Below are positions 15,732 to 23,677 of a stretch of DNA of 64,000 nucleotides, in pieces. The first letter of the stretch is position 1. Every line of letters begins with the position of its first letter. Source of the DNA: Streptomyces althioticus (GTDB taxonomy: Bacteria; Actinomycetota; Actinomycetes; Streptomycetales; Streptomycetaceae). The DNA is taken from the NCBI GenBank assembly GCA_014649355.1, contig BMSW01000006.1:372001-436000 (forward strand). Direction: 5' to 3'. Position numbers and translations under genes: made by a program. The notes beneath the pieces are model-generated. The model had not been told where the DNA came from and ran no database searches. It worked only from the letters and a program-made list of their open reading frames with translations.

Positions 15732-16682
15732 TCAGGCATGACCGTCCTGGAGGACGACGGACCGCGTGAGGTTGCGGGGCCGGTCCGGGTCGTAGCCGCG
15801 TGCCTCCGCGCAGGCCACGGCCAGCCGCTGGGCGCGGATCAGGTCGGCGAGCGGATCCAGCCCGCCGGCCAGGCCGGTGGACCCCGCGACCAGGGTGCCG
15901 CCGACGCGGGCGACGTCGTCCGCCAGCCCGTCCGGAAGCCGGCCGAACGCCCACGTCACACGCCCGGGCCCGGTGATGCTGATGGGCCCGTGACGGTATT
16001 CCATCGCCGGGTACGCCTCCGTCCAGGCGCCCGCCGCCTCCCGCATCTTCAGCGCCGCCTCCAGTGCGAGCCCGCACGTCCAGCCGGTGCCGAGGAACGT
16101 GAACTGCTCCGCGCCCGGTACGGCCGCGTCGAGCGGCTCGGACACGGCCCGTTCGGCGTCCTTGACGGCCGCGTCCAGCGGCAGGACTCCGGCGGGCAGG
16201 GCGTTCTCGGCCTCCAGGTGGGCGCGCAGGAGTGCCAGGTTGGCGGTGGCGAAGCGGGTCTGCACCACCGACTCCTCGTCGGCGAAGTCCAGGACGGCGA
16301 CGGCGTCGGCGGCCTGCATGACCGGCGTGTCCGGGTCGGCGGTGACGGCGCCCGTCGCCACGCTTCCCCTGAGCCGGCGCAGCAGGTCGAGCACCTCGGT
16401 GGTGGTGCCCGACCGGGTGATGGCGAGCACCCGGTCGTAGTGCCGCCCGACGGGGAACTCCGAGGCGGCGAAGGCGTCGGTCTCCCCGTGACCGCCGGTC
16501 TCGCGCAGCACGGCGTACGACTGGGCCATGAACCACGAGGTGCCGCAGCCGACGACGGCGACGCGCTCGCCCCGCCTCGGCAGGGCCGCCGCCTGACGCG
16601 GCAGGGACGCGGCGGCCTGGCGCCACACGGCGGGCTGGGAGGCGATCTCGGCCGAGGTGCGGGACGAACTGATGTCGGACAA
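15732..16682 (-). CDS. SIS-domain sugar isomerase/deaminase (AgaS/GlmS-C-like)
   Basis: 316 residues with two SIS domains. Domain 1 shows VAVVGCGTSWFMAQSYAVLRE and LAITRSGTTTEVLDLLRR, the sugar-phosphate binding turn; domain 2 has FLGTGWTCGLALEAALKMREA and AEAYPAMEYRHGPIS-type residues seen in GlmS isomerase domains and AgaS deaminases. No glutamine amidotransferase domain is present, so it deaminates or isomerises an amino-sugar phosphate rather than makes one. The start is TTG 16682, chosen because AAGGAG lies nine bases upstream and no in-frame ATG/GTG is near. It lies 53 bp after the second permease. In an Aga-like pathway it would turn galactosamine-6-phosphate into tagatose-6-phosphate. 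Confidence 0.85.
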   Translation of the reverse strand: MSDISSSRTSAEIASQPAVWRQAAASLPRQAAALPRRGERVAVVGCGTSWFMAQSYAVLRETGGHGETDAFAASEFPVGRHYDRVLAITRSGTTTEVLDLLRRLRGSVATGAVTADPDTPVMQAADAVAVLDFADEESVVQTRFATANLALLRAHLEAENALPAGVLPLDAAVKDAERAVSEPLDAAVPGAEQFTFLGTGWTCGLALEAALKMREAAGAWTEAYPAMEYRHGPISITGPGRVTWAFGRLPDGLADDVARVGGTLVAGSTGLAGGLDPLADLIRAQRLAVACAEARGYDPDRPRNLTRSVVLQDGHA

Positions 16683-16735
16683 GGCGATGTGCTCCTTCGG
16701 GAACGGGGGAGGGGGGATACGGCGCGGCCGGCCGG

Positions 16736-17638
16736 TCACTTCACCGAGCCGGCGGTCAGCCCGGACACCACATGGCGTTCGATGAAGGCGAAGAGCACCA
16801 CCACGGGCACGATCGCGATCACCGACGCGGCGAACAGGTAGTTCCACTGCACGGTGTAGTTGCCGATGAAGCTGTTGATGCCGACCGTCAGGGGCTGGCT
16901 CTCCGGGACGGTGGACAGGGTCAGTCCCATGACGAACTCGTTCCACGCGGCGATGAAGGTGAAGATGACCGCGGTGACGACGCCCGGCATGGCCAGCGGC
17001 AGTGTCACCCGGAGCAGCGCACCGCCCCGGCCGAGCCCGTCGATCATCGCTGCCTCCTCCAACTGCACCGGAATGGCGGAGAAATAAGCGGTGAGGATCC
17101 AGATCGCGAACGCCAGGTTGAACGCGGCGTTGCACAGCACCAGGGTCCACACCGAGTTGAGCATGCCCAGTTGGTAGAACTCGCGGTAGAGGCCCACCAG
17201 CAGTGACGTCGGCTGGAACATCTGGGTGACCAGCACCAGCAGCAGGAACACCTTGCGCCCGCGGTACTTGACCCGCGCCGTGTAGTACGCGGCAGGGATC
17301 GCGACGAGCAGCACCAGCAGCGTGGAGCCGCCGGCCACGAGGAGGGTGACGCGCAGATTGCTGCCGAGGTTCGACTCCCGCCACACGTCGACGAAGTTGG
17401 ACCACGCGAAGTGGTCCGGCAGATAGGTGGCGTCGCGCAGCTCGGAGGCGGGCCGCAGCGCCGTGATCACCATCTGCAGGTACGGCAGCAGGAACACGGC
17501 GGCGATCAGCCAGGCGACGGCGGCCACGACCACCGTGCGGGGCCGCAGCGCGCGCCGGGGGCGTACCGGGCGCCTCCTTCCGTCCGGCGAGGCGGACTCG
17601 AGGGTGCCGACGGTGGCGGGGATCGTCTGCTGGGCCAT
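16736..17638 (-). CDS. Carbohydrate ABC transporter permease (MalG-like)
   Basis: 300 residues with about six membrane helices. The cytoplasmic EAA loop, EEAAMIDGLGRGGALLRVTLPLAMPG, is the coupling motif of CUT1 sugar permeases, and the late AWNEFVMGLTL segment is typical of MalG partners. The N-terminal 40 residues are polar and basic, on the cytoplasmic side. ATG 17638 shares one base with the stop of the first permease (TGATG), so the pair is translationally coupled. No ATPase is encoded here; Streptomyces CUT1 systems commonly share the MsiK ATPase encoded elsewhere. Confidence 0.92.
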   Translation of the reverse strand: MAQQTIPATVGTLESASPDGRRRPVRPRRALRPRTVVVAAVAWLIAAVFLLPYLQMVITALRPASELRDATYLPDHFAWSNFVDVWRESNLGSNLRVTLLVAGGSTLLVLLVAIPAAYYTARVKYRGRKVFLLLVLVTQMFQPTSLLVGLYREFYQLGMLNSVWTLVLCNAAFNLAFAIWILTAYFSAIPVQLEEAAMIDGLGRGGALLRVTLPLAMPGVVTAVIFTFIAAWNEFVMGLTLSTVPESQPLTVGINSFIGNYTVQWNYLFAASVIAIVPVVVLFAFIERHVVSGLTAGSVK

Positions 17639-18573
17639 CACGCCTCCTCCTGGTTCCAGCGGCTGACCTTGAGGAAGGCGGCCACCATCACGACGACCAG
17701 GGCGAAGTTGACGACCGACATGGCTGCGGACTCCCCGATGTCGGAGCTCTTGAGCTGGTACATGAACACCGTGGTGGTCGCCGTGTCGCTGTCCGGGCCG
17801 CCCCGGGTCATGCCCCAGATCACGGGGAACGAGTTGAAGACGTTGATGAGGTTGATGACCACGCCGACCAGGAACGCCGGCCGCAGCAGCGGCAGCGTGA
17901 TCCGGCGGTACGTCTGCCACACGCCGGCCCCGTCCACGCGCGCCGCCTCGTACACCTCGCCGGGCACGGTCTGCAGTCCCGCGAGCAGCGTGTACGTGGT
18001 GAACGGCAGGGAGACGAAGACCGCGACGAACATCATCCAGGGCCAGGCGGTCGACGGGTCGCCCAGCCAGTCCTCCGGGGAGTCGACGATGCCGAGGTCG
18101 GTCATCAGCGTGTTCAGCACGCCGGCGGTCCGGTCGAGCATCCACTTGAAGCCGATGGCGGTCATCAGCACGGACGCCGCCCACGGGGCGATGAGCGCCC
18201 ACCGGGTCAGCCGGCGCCCCGGGAACCGCTGGTTGAACAGCTGCGCGAGGCCCAGGGAGATCACCATCGTCAGCGCGACCACGCCGACGGTCCACACCAC
18301 GGTGGCGGTGATGACGGAGCCGAGGTCCGGCTCGTCGAACAGCTGCCGGTACTTGTCCAGGCCGGCCCAGCCCCGGACGAAGCCGCTGACGCTGATCTTC
18401 AGGAACGACGTGCGGACCATCTCGTAGACCGGCCACAGCACGACGACCACGATGAGCAGGACGGCGGGGCCGATCCAGGGCAGCGGCCCCAGCCGGCCGA
18501 GGCCGGAGCGGCGGGTGCCGCTCCGGCCCGAGCGGGGCGGCCTGCGGCCGCCGGAGGTGACATTGCTGGACAC
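17638..18573 (-). CDS. Carbohydrate ABC transporter permease (MalF-like)
   Basis: 311 residues, about six helices after a basic Gly/Arg-rich N-terminus. The EAA loop reads YEAARVDGAGVWQTYRRITLPLLRP, and the helices around WALIAPWAASVLMTAIGFKWMLD and SFPVIWGMTRGGP match CUT1 MalF-type proteins without the large periplasmic insertion of E. coli MalF. GTG start 18573, 35 bp after the binding-protein stop. Forms the membrane channel with the following permease and delivers the sugar recognised by the lipoprotein to the cytoplasmic pathway downstream. Confidence 0.92.
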   Translation of the reverse strand: MSSNVTSGGRRPPRSGRSGTRRSGLGRLGPLPWIGPAVLLIVVVVLWPVYEMVRTSFLKISVSGFVRGWAGLDKYRQLFDEPDLGSVITATVVWTVGVVALTMVISLGLAQLFNQRFPGRRLTRWALIAPWAASVLMTAIGFKWMLDRTAGVLNTLMTDLGIVDSPEDWLGDPSTAWPWMMFVAVFVSLPFTTYTLLAGLQTVPGEVYEAARVDGAGVWQTYRRITLPLLRPAFLVGVVINLINVFNSFPVIWGMTRGGPDSDTATTTVFMYQLKSSDIGESAAMSVVNFALVVVMVAAFLKVSRWNQEEA

Positions 18574-18608
18574 GGGGAGTGCCTTCCGTGTGTCGGTGCC
18601 TTGCCGAA

Positions 18609-19877
18609 CTACTGGTTCGCCGCGATCTGTTCGGCTTTCTTCTGCAGATCGCCGAGCACCTTGGCGGGGTCGTCCCCGACGGCCGTGCCGCCGCTCTTCT
18701 TGATCTCCGCGGACACGGCGTCCCAACTGGTGTCGCCCAGCGGGTAGAAGGAAGCCTTCGGCAGCAGGTCGAAGAACGGTTCGAGGTCCTTGTGCTTGCC
18801 GTTGGAGGTCATCTCCTGCAGCGTGTCCTCGGTGACGGGCATCAGGTTGTACATCTCGTCGAACTTCAGCGTGTTCTCCTTGGAGTACGCGAAGTCGAGG
18901 AACTTCCTGATCTCCTCCTGGTGACCGCTGTCCTTGAACGCCATCATCCAGTCGGCCACGCCGAGCGTGGAGTCGAGCGCGCCGTCCTTGCCGGGGATGG
19001 GCGCCACGCCGTAGTCGACACCGCCGTCCTTCGACATCTGGATCAGCGACGGGTGGCCGTTGAGCATGCCCGCCTTGCCCGCGGCGAAGTCGGCGAACGC
19101 CGTCCTGCGGTCGGTGGCGGCCGGGTTGCTGTAGGTCAGACCCGGCTCGACGAGGTTGGCGCGCAGCCACTGGAACGTCTCGACGTTGGCCTCGCTGTCC
19201 AGCGTGTACTTCCCGTCGTCGCCGGTGTAGCCGCCGCCGTTGCCGAGTTCCCAGATCAGCGTCTCGCCCTGTGCCTCCTCCGGGCCGAGGGGCAGCGCGT
19301 AGGGGACGACGTCCGGGTTCTTCTTCTTGACGGCCTCGGCGGCCGCCTTGAGGTCCGCCCAGCTCTTCGGCGGCTCGGTGACGCCGGCGTCGGCGAGGAG
19401 CTTCTTGTTGTAGAACAGGGCGCGGGCGGAGGAGACGAAGGGGATGCCGTACTGCACGCCGTCGACCTCGCCGGCCTTCGCGAACGTGTCGACCAGGTTG
19501 TCGAGGGTGGCCGGGGAGAGCACCTCCTCGGCCTTGTAGAGAAGGTCGTCGGCGACCTTGTCGGCGTAGCCGCCGGTCTGCAGGACGTCCGGCACGTTGC
19601 CGCTCTGGATCATCGTCTTGACCTGCGCGTCGATGTCGTTCCAGTTGACGACCTGCACGTCGACCTTGATCTCCGGGTTGGCGGCCTCGAAGCGCTTCGC
19701 CACGTCCTCCCAGTAGACGGTGGAGCTGTTGGACGCCTTGTCGCCGTAATCGGCCGCGACGAGCTTCAGGGTCACGGTTCCGTCCGCGGATCCCCCGGCG
19801 CCACCGCCGCCGCACGCGGTCAGGACCAGGGCACCGGCCGCACAGGCCGCCGAGAGGACGAGCATTCTCTTCTTCAC
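18609..19877 (-). CDS. Sugar ABC transporter substrate-binding lipoprotein
   Basis: 422 residues, first gene of the sugar operon. The N-terminus MKKRMLVLSAACAAGALVLTACGG has a basic start, hydrophobic core and lipobox LTAC, so it is a membrane-anchored lipoprotein exported by Sec. The mature protein is a family-1 (CUT1) receptor: early FEAANPEIKVDVQVVNWNDI, then VPDVLQTGGYADKVADDLLYKAEE, and a GKAGMLNGHPSL segment. It captures a mono- or oligosaccharide at the cell surface. The upstream region holds a TGCTC...GAGCA...GAGCA operator shared with the GH109 operon, 41 bp before the start, so DeoR-type repression is expected. Confidence 0.92.
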   Translation of the reverse strand: MKKRMLVLSAACAAGALVLTACGGGGAGGSADGTVTLKLVAADYGDKASNSSTVYWEDVAKRFEAANPEIKVDVQVVNWNDIDAQVKTMIQSGNVPDVLQTGGYADKVADDLLYKAEEVLSPATLDNLVDTFAKAGEVDGVQYGIPFVSSARALFYNKKLLADAGVTEPPKSWADLKAAAEAVKKKNPDVVPYALPLGPEEAQGETLIWELGNGGGYTGDDGKYTLDSEANVETFQWLRANLVEPGLTYSNPAATDRRTAFADFAAGKAGMLNGHPSLIQMSKDGGVDYGVAPIPGKDGALDSTLGVADWMMAFKDSGHQEEIRKFLDFAYSKENTLKFDEMYNLMPVTEDTLQEMTSNGKHKDLEPFFDLLPKASFYPLGDTSWDAVSAEIKKSGGTAVGDDPAKVLGDLQKKAEQIAANQ

Positions 19878-19917
19878 TGCCGTCTACCGCCTTGTCTCCA
19901 CAAGCAATGCGTGAACA

Positions 19918-19953
19918 TGCTCAATCTGTGAGCTGTACGAGCAGTAATGAGCA
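19918..19953. promoter_or_regulatory. Composite operator of the sugar regulon, copy 1
   Basis: TGCTC (19918-19922), 16 bp, GAGCA (19939-19943), 5 bp, GAGCA (19949-19953). The right part reads CGAGCAGTAATGAGCA. An identical element spacing and 15/16 identical right part occurs at 23597-23632 before the GH109 gene. It lies between the divergent importer operon and deoR-like regulator and is the probable binding site of that regulator. Confidence 0.75.
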
Positions 19954-20167
19954 TCTGTCGTGCCGGGAAGTATTCAGGCGAACCGCAGGTCAGGTCCATA
20001 TGCCGTTATCCGACCGTTGCCAAAACCGGGCGCTTTCGCTGCACCAATGTGCGCAGAGTGACGATGTTCCGAGCAGAATCACGCAGGGTGCCGCTCCGGG
20101 GCACCGCAACCCGGCGCGTCCCTTACCGTGTCCGGAGCGCAGTACCGAGGCCGAGGGAGTCCGACTC

Positions 20168-20980
20168 ATGTCCAAGCACGACCGCTGGAGCAAGCTGCTG
20201 GAACTGCTGGCCGGCGAGGGCAGGATCGAGGTCGACGACGCGGCCGCCGCACTCGACGTCTCCCCGGCCACCATCCGACGCGACCTCGACGAACTCGCCG
20301 AGCAGCAGATGCTCGTCCGCACCCGCGGCGGCGCCATCGCACACGGCGTCTCCTACGAACTGCCCCTGCGCTACAAGTCCTCCCGGCACGCATCCGAGAA
20401 ACAGCGCATCGCCACCGCCGTCGCCGCGATGATCGCCGACGGCGACGTGGTGGGCCTCAACGGCGGCACCACCACCACCGAGGTGGCCCGCGCCCTCGCC
20501 CTCAGGGCGGGCGGCAGCCGCGAGGGGCGGGGGCGCCGTGAGCCGGCCGAGACGTCGGCGCCCGCGTTCACGGTCGTCACCAACGCCCTCAACATCGCCG
20601 GCGAGCTCGCGGTACGCCCCCAGGTGAAGATCGTGGTCACCGGCGGCGTCGCCCGCCCCCAGACGTACGAGCTCGTCGGGCCGCTCACCGTGGGCGTCCT
20701 CAACGAGGTCGTCCTCGACGTCGCGGTCCTCGGGGTCGACGGCGTGGACCCGCAGCTGGGGCTGATGACCCACCAGGAGGACGAGGCCAGCGTCAGCCGC
20801 CTCTTCGGCGAACGGGCGCGCCGCGTCATCGTGGTCACCGACTCCTCCAAGATGGGCCGGCGCGCCTTCGCCCGGATCTGCGGCCTGGACCGCGTCGACG
20901 TGCTGGTGACCGACTCCGGCCTGCCCGCCGACACGGCCGCCCGCCTCACCGACGCGGGCATCAAGGTCCACGCCGTCTGA
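20168..20980 (+). CDS. DeoR-family sugar-operon regulator (AgaR-like)
   Basis: 270 residues. N-terminal DeoR helix-turn-helix: RWSKLLELLAGEGRIEVDDAAAALDVSPATIRRDLDEL with the canonical SPATIRRDL recognition helix (about residues 29-37), then the RTRGGAI wing. The C-terminal DeoRC effector domain has GLNGGTTTTEVARAL, VVTNALNIAGEL, VVTGGVARPQTYELVG and a VIVVTDSSKMGR sensor segment for a phosphorylated sugar. A Gly/Arg-rich insertion near residues 118-137 (GGSREGRGRREP) is atypical. It is divergent from the importer operon, and its regulon probably also covers the GH109 gene through a shared operator. The start is ATG 20168, leaving a long 5' region; a start further upstream in the same frame is possible but adds no recognisable domain. 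Confidence 0.88.
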   Translation: MSKHDRWSKLLELLAGEGRIEVDDAAAALDVSPATIRRDLDELAEQQMLVRTRGGAIAHGVSYELPLRYKSSRHASEKQRIATAVAAMIADGDVVGLNGGTTTTEVARALALRAGGSREGRGRREPAETSAPAFTVVTNALNIAGELAVRPQVKIVVTGGVARPQTYELVGPLTVGVLNEVVLDVAVLGVDGVDPQLGLMTHQEDEASVSRLFGERARRVIVVTDSSKMGRRAFARICGLDRVDVLVTDSGLPADTAARLTDAGIKVHAV

Positions 20981-20992
20981 CGGTCCCGTGCC

Positions 20993-22009
20993 CTACGGAG
21001 CGACGGCCGTCGCGAACACGTGGACGTTCCCGTTGGACGGCAGCACCACGAACGCCACCTGCTTCGACGCGTCCAGCGGCACCGAGTGGGCGAAGATCCG
21101 GTAGGCGATCCCCGCGTTGCCGTACCCGTCCGGCCGGTTGCGGCCGTCGGCGGACGCCACCAGTGTGGCGCCGTGCAGGTCGGCCGGGTCGAACGACCAG
21201 TTGGGGAAGCCGATCTGGCCGCGGCTGCTGGTGCCGTCCGTGTAGTGCACGGTGGCCGTGCCGGTGGCCGCGCTGCCGACGCCCGACCCGAGGAACACGA
21301 GCCGGCTGCCCTGACCGCTCAGCGTGATCGCCTGACCGGCGGACGAGACGTTGCCCGGGGTGCCCGGCTCCACGTCGGGCCAGGTGAGGTCGGCTCCCAG
21401 GGCGCGGACGGTGGCCCCTGGCGTCAGCCCGGCGTCGGCCAGCTTCTGAGCGGAGAAACTGTTGCCGTCCCCGTCGTAGTCGCCGGGCGCCGTGTTGCTC
21501 TCGTCGGTGACGCCCACGTTGTTGTAGGCGGCGGCGAGATCGGGCAGCGGGCTGCCGACGACCTCGGTACGGGTGCCGGTCGCCGCACCGGCCCCGTCAC
21601 CCCCGCTGTACGTCGCCGTGGCGGTGAACGTTTGCAGGGCGAACCCGGGCCGCTTCTCCGGAACCCGGATCCGGAACTCCGCCCGGGCGGAGTCGCCCAC
21701 GCCGAGTGAACCGGACACGGTGGCCACGGACGGCTGCACCGCCCAGCCGACGGGTCCGGCGAACGCCACCTTCAGTGACCGCATCCGCTGCGGCCCGGCG
21801 TTCTCCACGCGCACGGTGACGGTCGAGATCGCCGGCCCGTCCAGGTCGACGGGCGAGACGGTCACCTCCGTCCGCGCGGCCGCAGGCTCCGCCGGAGGTT
21901 CGGCGGCGGAGACGGCGGGCGCGGCGACGAGTGCCAGCGAGGCCGCCACGGCCGCGGCCCTCACCGCCCGCAACGGTCTGAGGGGTCTGAGCCATCGGGA
22001 AACGCTCAT
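20993..22009 (-). CDS. Secreted NEW3-domain protein
   Basis: 338 residues. The N-terminus has a basic run (RWLRPLRPLRAVR) and a hydrophobic core ending near ALVAAPAVSAAEP, a Sec signal peptide with an AxA site. Residues about 45-135 form a beta-rich NEW3/alpha-galactosidase-associated domain (TVTVRVENAGPQRM, VGDSARAEFRIRVP). The second half, with PGDYDGDGNSFSAQKLADAGLTPG and YTDGTSSRGQIGFPNW motifs, resembles the C-terminal accessory domain of several Streptomyces secreted glycosidases. No catalytic domain is seen. It follows the GH109 gene by 47 bp and so is probably co-transcribed; it may help binding of a glycan or be a truncated glycosidase tail. Confidence 0.75.
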   Translation of the reverse strand: MSVSRWLRPLRPLRAVRAAAVAASLALVAAPAVSAAEPPAEPAAARTEVTVSPVDLDGPAISTVTVRVENAGPQRMRSLKVAFAGPVGWAVQPSVATVSGSLGVGDSARAEFRIRVPEKRPGFALQTFTATATYSGGDGAGAATGTRTEVVGSPLPDLAAAYNNVGVTDESNTAPGDYDGDGNSFSAQKLADAGLTPGATVRALGADLTWPDVEPGTPGNVSSAGQAITLSGQGSRLVFLGSGVGSAATGTATVHYTDGTSSRGQIGFPNWSFDPADLHGATLVASADGRNRPDGYGNAGIAYRIFAHSVPLDASKQVAFVVLPSNGNVHVFATAVAP

Positions 22010-22056
22010 ACGTCATGCTCCTTCGGTCGGGGGCGGTCGATGGTCCGGAACGCCGC

Positions 22057-23514
22057 TCACGCGACGGGAGGCATGTCCGACTCGCGCGAGTCCAGGCCCA
22101 TGCGGAGGTTGACCCAGGAACCTCGGGTGAAGTCGGGGAACGCCACCGGACGCCCGCCCGCCGCGAGGGACTTGACGCTCAGCGGCACCGGCGCGCACCA
22201 GGCGGCGGAGTCGTACACGTCGATGTCCGGCACCAGGCCGGCCCGCATCGCCTGCACGGTGCGCCACTGCAGGATGTAGTCCATGCCGCCGTGGCCGCCG
22301 TTGTTCTCGGCGTCGTCGCCGATCTTCTTCCACAGCCAGTGGTCGAACTCCTTGCGGTAGGAGTCGAAGTCGCGCCAGGAGTGCCCGCTGTGGTCCGGCT
22401 CGACGTAGATCCGGCCGCCGGTCGCGGAGGTCCCCGCGTAGTCCTCGAAGATCCCGCGGCTGCCCGCCAGGCTGTTGATCCTGCTGTACGGCCGAGGCGA
22501 ACTCACGTCGTGCTCCGCCCGGATGACCCGCCCCTGCGCGGTGTCGATCAGACAGGTGACGAGGTCACCGTTGATGTAGGTCTCCTTCCACGAGGGATGG
22601 GACCGGTCGATGAAACGCTCCCGGTAGTCGGCGAGCCCCTTCGGTTCGGTGGCCGTCGCCCGCAGCACGGTCATCCGGTCGCCGCGGTTGATGTCCATCG
22701 CGGCCGCGATCGGCGCCAGCCCGTGCATCGGGTAGAACGACGCGGTGCTGCGCGTGTGCCACAGCCGCCGCCAGCTGTCGGTGTAGTACGTGTCGGAGAA
22801 CAACAGCTCCCGCAGATCGTGCAGATAGCCGCCGTGGCCGTTGGTGACGTCGCCGAACAGCCCGTCGTGCGCCATCTTCAGCATGGCCAGCTCGTTGCGG
22901 CCGTAGGAGCAGTTCTCCGACAGCATCAGATGCCGGCGGGTGCGTTCGGAGGTGTCGACGAGGTCCCACAGCTCGTCCAGCTCGGTGGCGACGGGCAGTT
23001 CGACGATCGCGTGCTTGCCCGCCTCCAGGGCGGCCTTGCCCTGCCGGTGGTGGAACTCCCAGGGCGTGGCGATGTACACGAGGTCGACGTCGTCCCGCTC
23101 CAGCATCCTCGCGTACGCGTCCGCGGAGCCGCTGTACTCGGCGGGACGCGGCTTGCCCAGGGCGACGAGCCGGTTCGCCACGGAGGTCGCGCGGTCGGCG
23201 CGGATGTCGCAGACGGCGGTCACCCGGCACCCGGGGACGGCCGCCCAGCCCTCGGCCATCCCGGACCCGCGGTTCCCGAGACCGATCAGGCCCACGCGGA
23301 CGGTCTCATGGACGTCGAACGGCACGTCGATCATCGAGCGCTGACCGCGACGGCGCGGGGGAGTGTGCACCGGCAGCGGCGCGTCGCCACCACCGGCCAT
23401 CGGAGGCCCGGCGGCCGGAGCCGCCTGCGCCGCGCCGACACCGGTGGCCGCGGCACCGGTGGCCAGCGCACCTCCCAGGAGCAATCGGCGTGATACAGCG
23501 GGGAGTTCGGGCAT
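22057..23514 (-). CDS. Secreted GH109-type (alpha-N-acetylgalactosaminidase-like) NAD-dependent enzyme
   Basis: 485 residues. A Tat signal (SRRLLLGGALATGAAATG, RR at about residues 9-10) is followed by a Gfo/Idh/MocA Rossmann domain, VRVGLIGLGNRGSGMAEGW near residue 73, which binds NAD. The second domain has features I associate with glycoside hydrolase family 109: SENCSYGRNELAM, GGYLHDLRELLF, YPMHGLAPIAAAMD and GHGGMDYILQW. GH109 enzymes release terminal alpha-GalNAc by an NAD-dependent redox mechanism, which explains export by Tat with bound cofactor. The shared operator upstream and the adjacent amino-sugar pathway agree. A plain secreted oxidoreductase of the same superfamily is the alternative. 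Confidence 0.78.
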   Translation of the reverse strand: MPELPAVSRRLLLGGALATGAAATGVGAAQAAPAAGPPMAGGGDAPLPVHTPPRRRGQRSMIDVPFDVHETVRVGLIGLGNRGSGMAEGWAAVPGCRVTAVCDIRADRATSVANRLVALGKPRPAEYSGSADAYARMLERDDVDLVYIATPWEFHHRQGKAALEAGKHAIVELPVATELDELWDLVDTSERTRRHLMLSENCSYGRNELAMLKMAHDGLFGDVTNGHGGYLHDLRELLFSDTYYTDSWRRLWHTRSTASFYPMHGLAPIAAAMDINRGDRMTVLRATATEPKGLADYRERFIDRSHPSWKETYINGDLVTCLIDTAQGRVIRAEHDVSSPRPYSRINSLAGSRGIFEDYAGTSATGGRIYVEPDHSGHSWRDFDSYRKEFDHWLWKKIGDDAENNGGHGGMDYILQWRTVQAMRAGLVPDIDVYDSAAWCAPVPLSVKSLAAGGRPVAFPDFTRGSWVNLRMGLDSRESDMPPVA

Positions 23515-23596
23515 GAGTGAACGCTCCTTCGATCCGACGACCGGGCATCACTGGCGGCACCGACTCTGGCGGGAGCGACGTAGACATGTCAATAGT

Positions 23597-23632
23597 TGCT
23601 CGAAGGGTCGCCACTTCGAGCAGGAATGAGCA
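23597..23632. promoter_or_regulatory. Composite operator of the sugar regulon, copy 2
   Basis: TGCTC (23597-23601), 16 bp, GAGCA (23618-23622), 5 bp, GAGCA (23628-23632); right part CGAGCAGGAATGAGCA. Spacing is identical to copy 1 at 19918-19953. It lies 83 bp upstream of the GH109 start on the minus strand and ties this gene to the DeoR-like regulator. Confidence 0.75.
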
Positions 23633-23677
23633 AGCAGTCCGTCGGGGTGCGGTCCGGGCCCGCCTGGCTCGACCGGC

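Noticed and set aside
22057..23514. The Gfo/Idh protein as a simple cytoplasmic dehydrogenase
   Set aside because: It has a Tat signal, GH109-type residues in the second domain, and the regulon operator; a plain oxidoreductase remains only a fallback.
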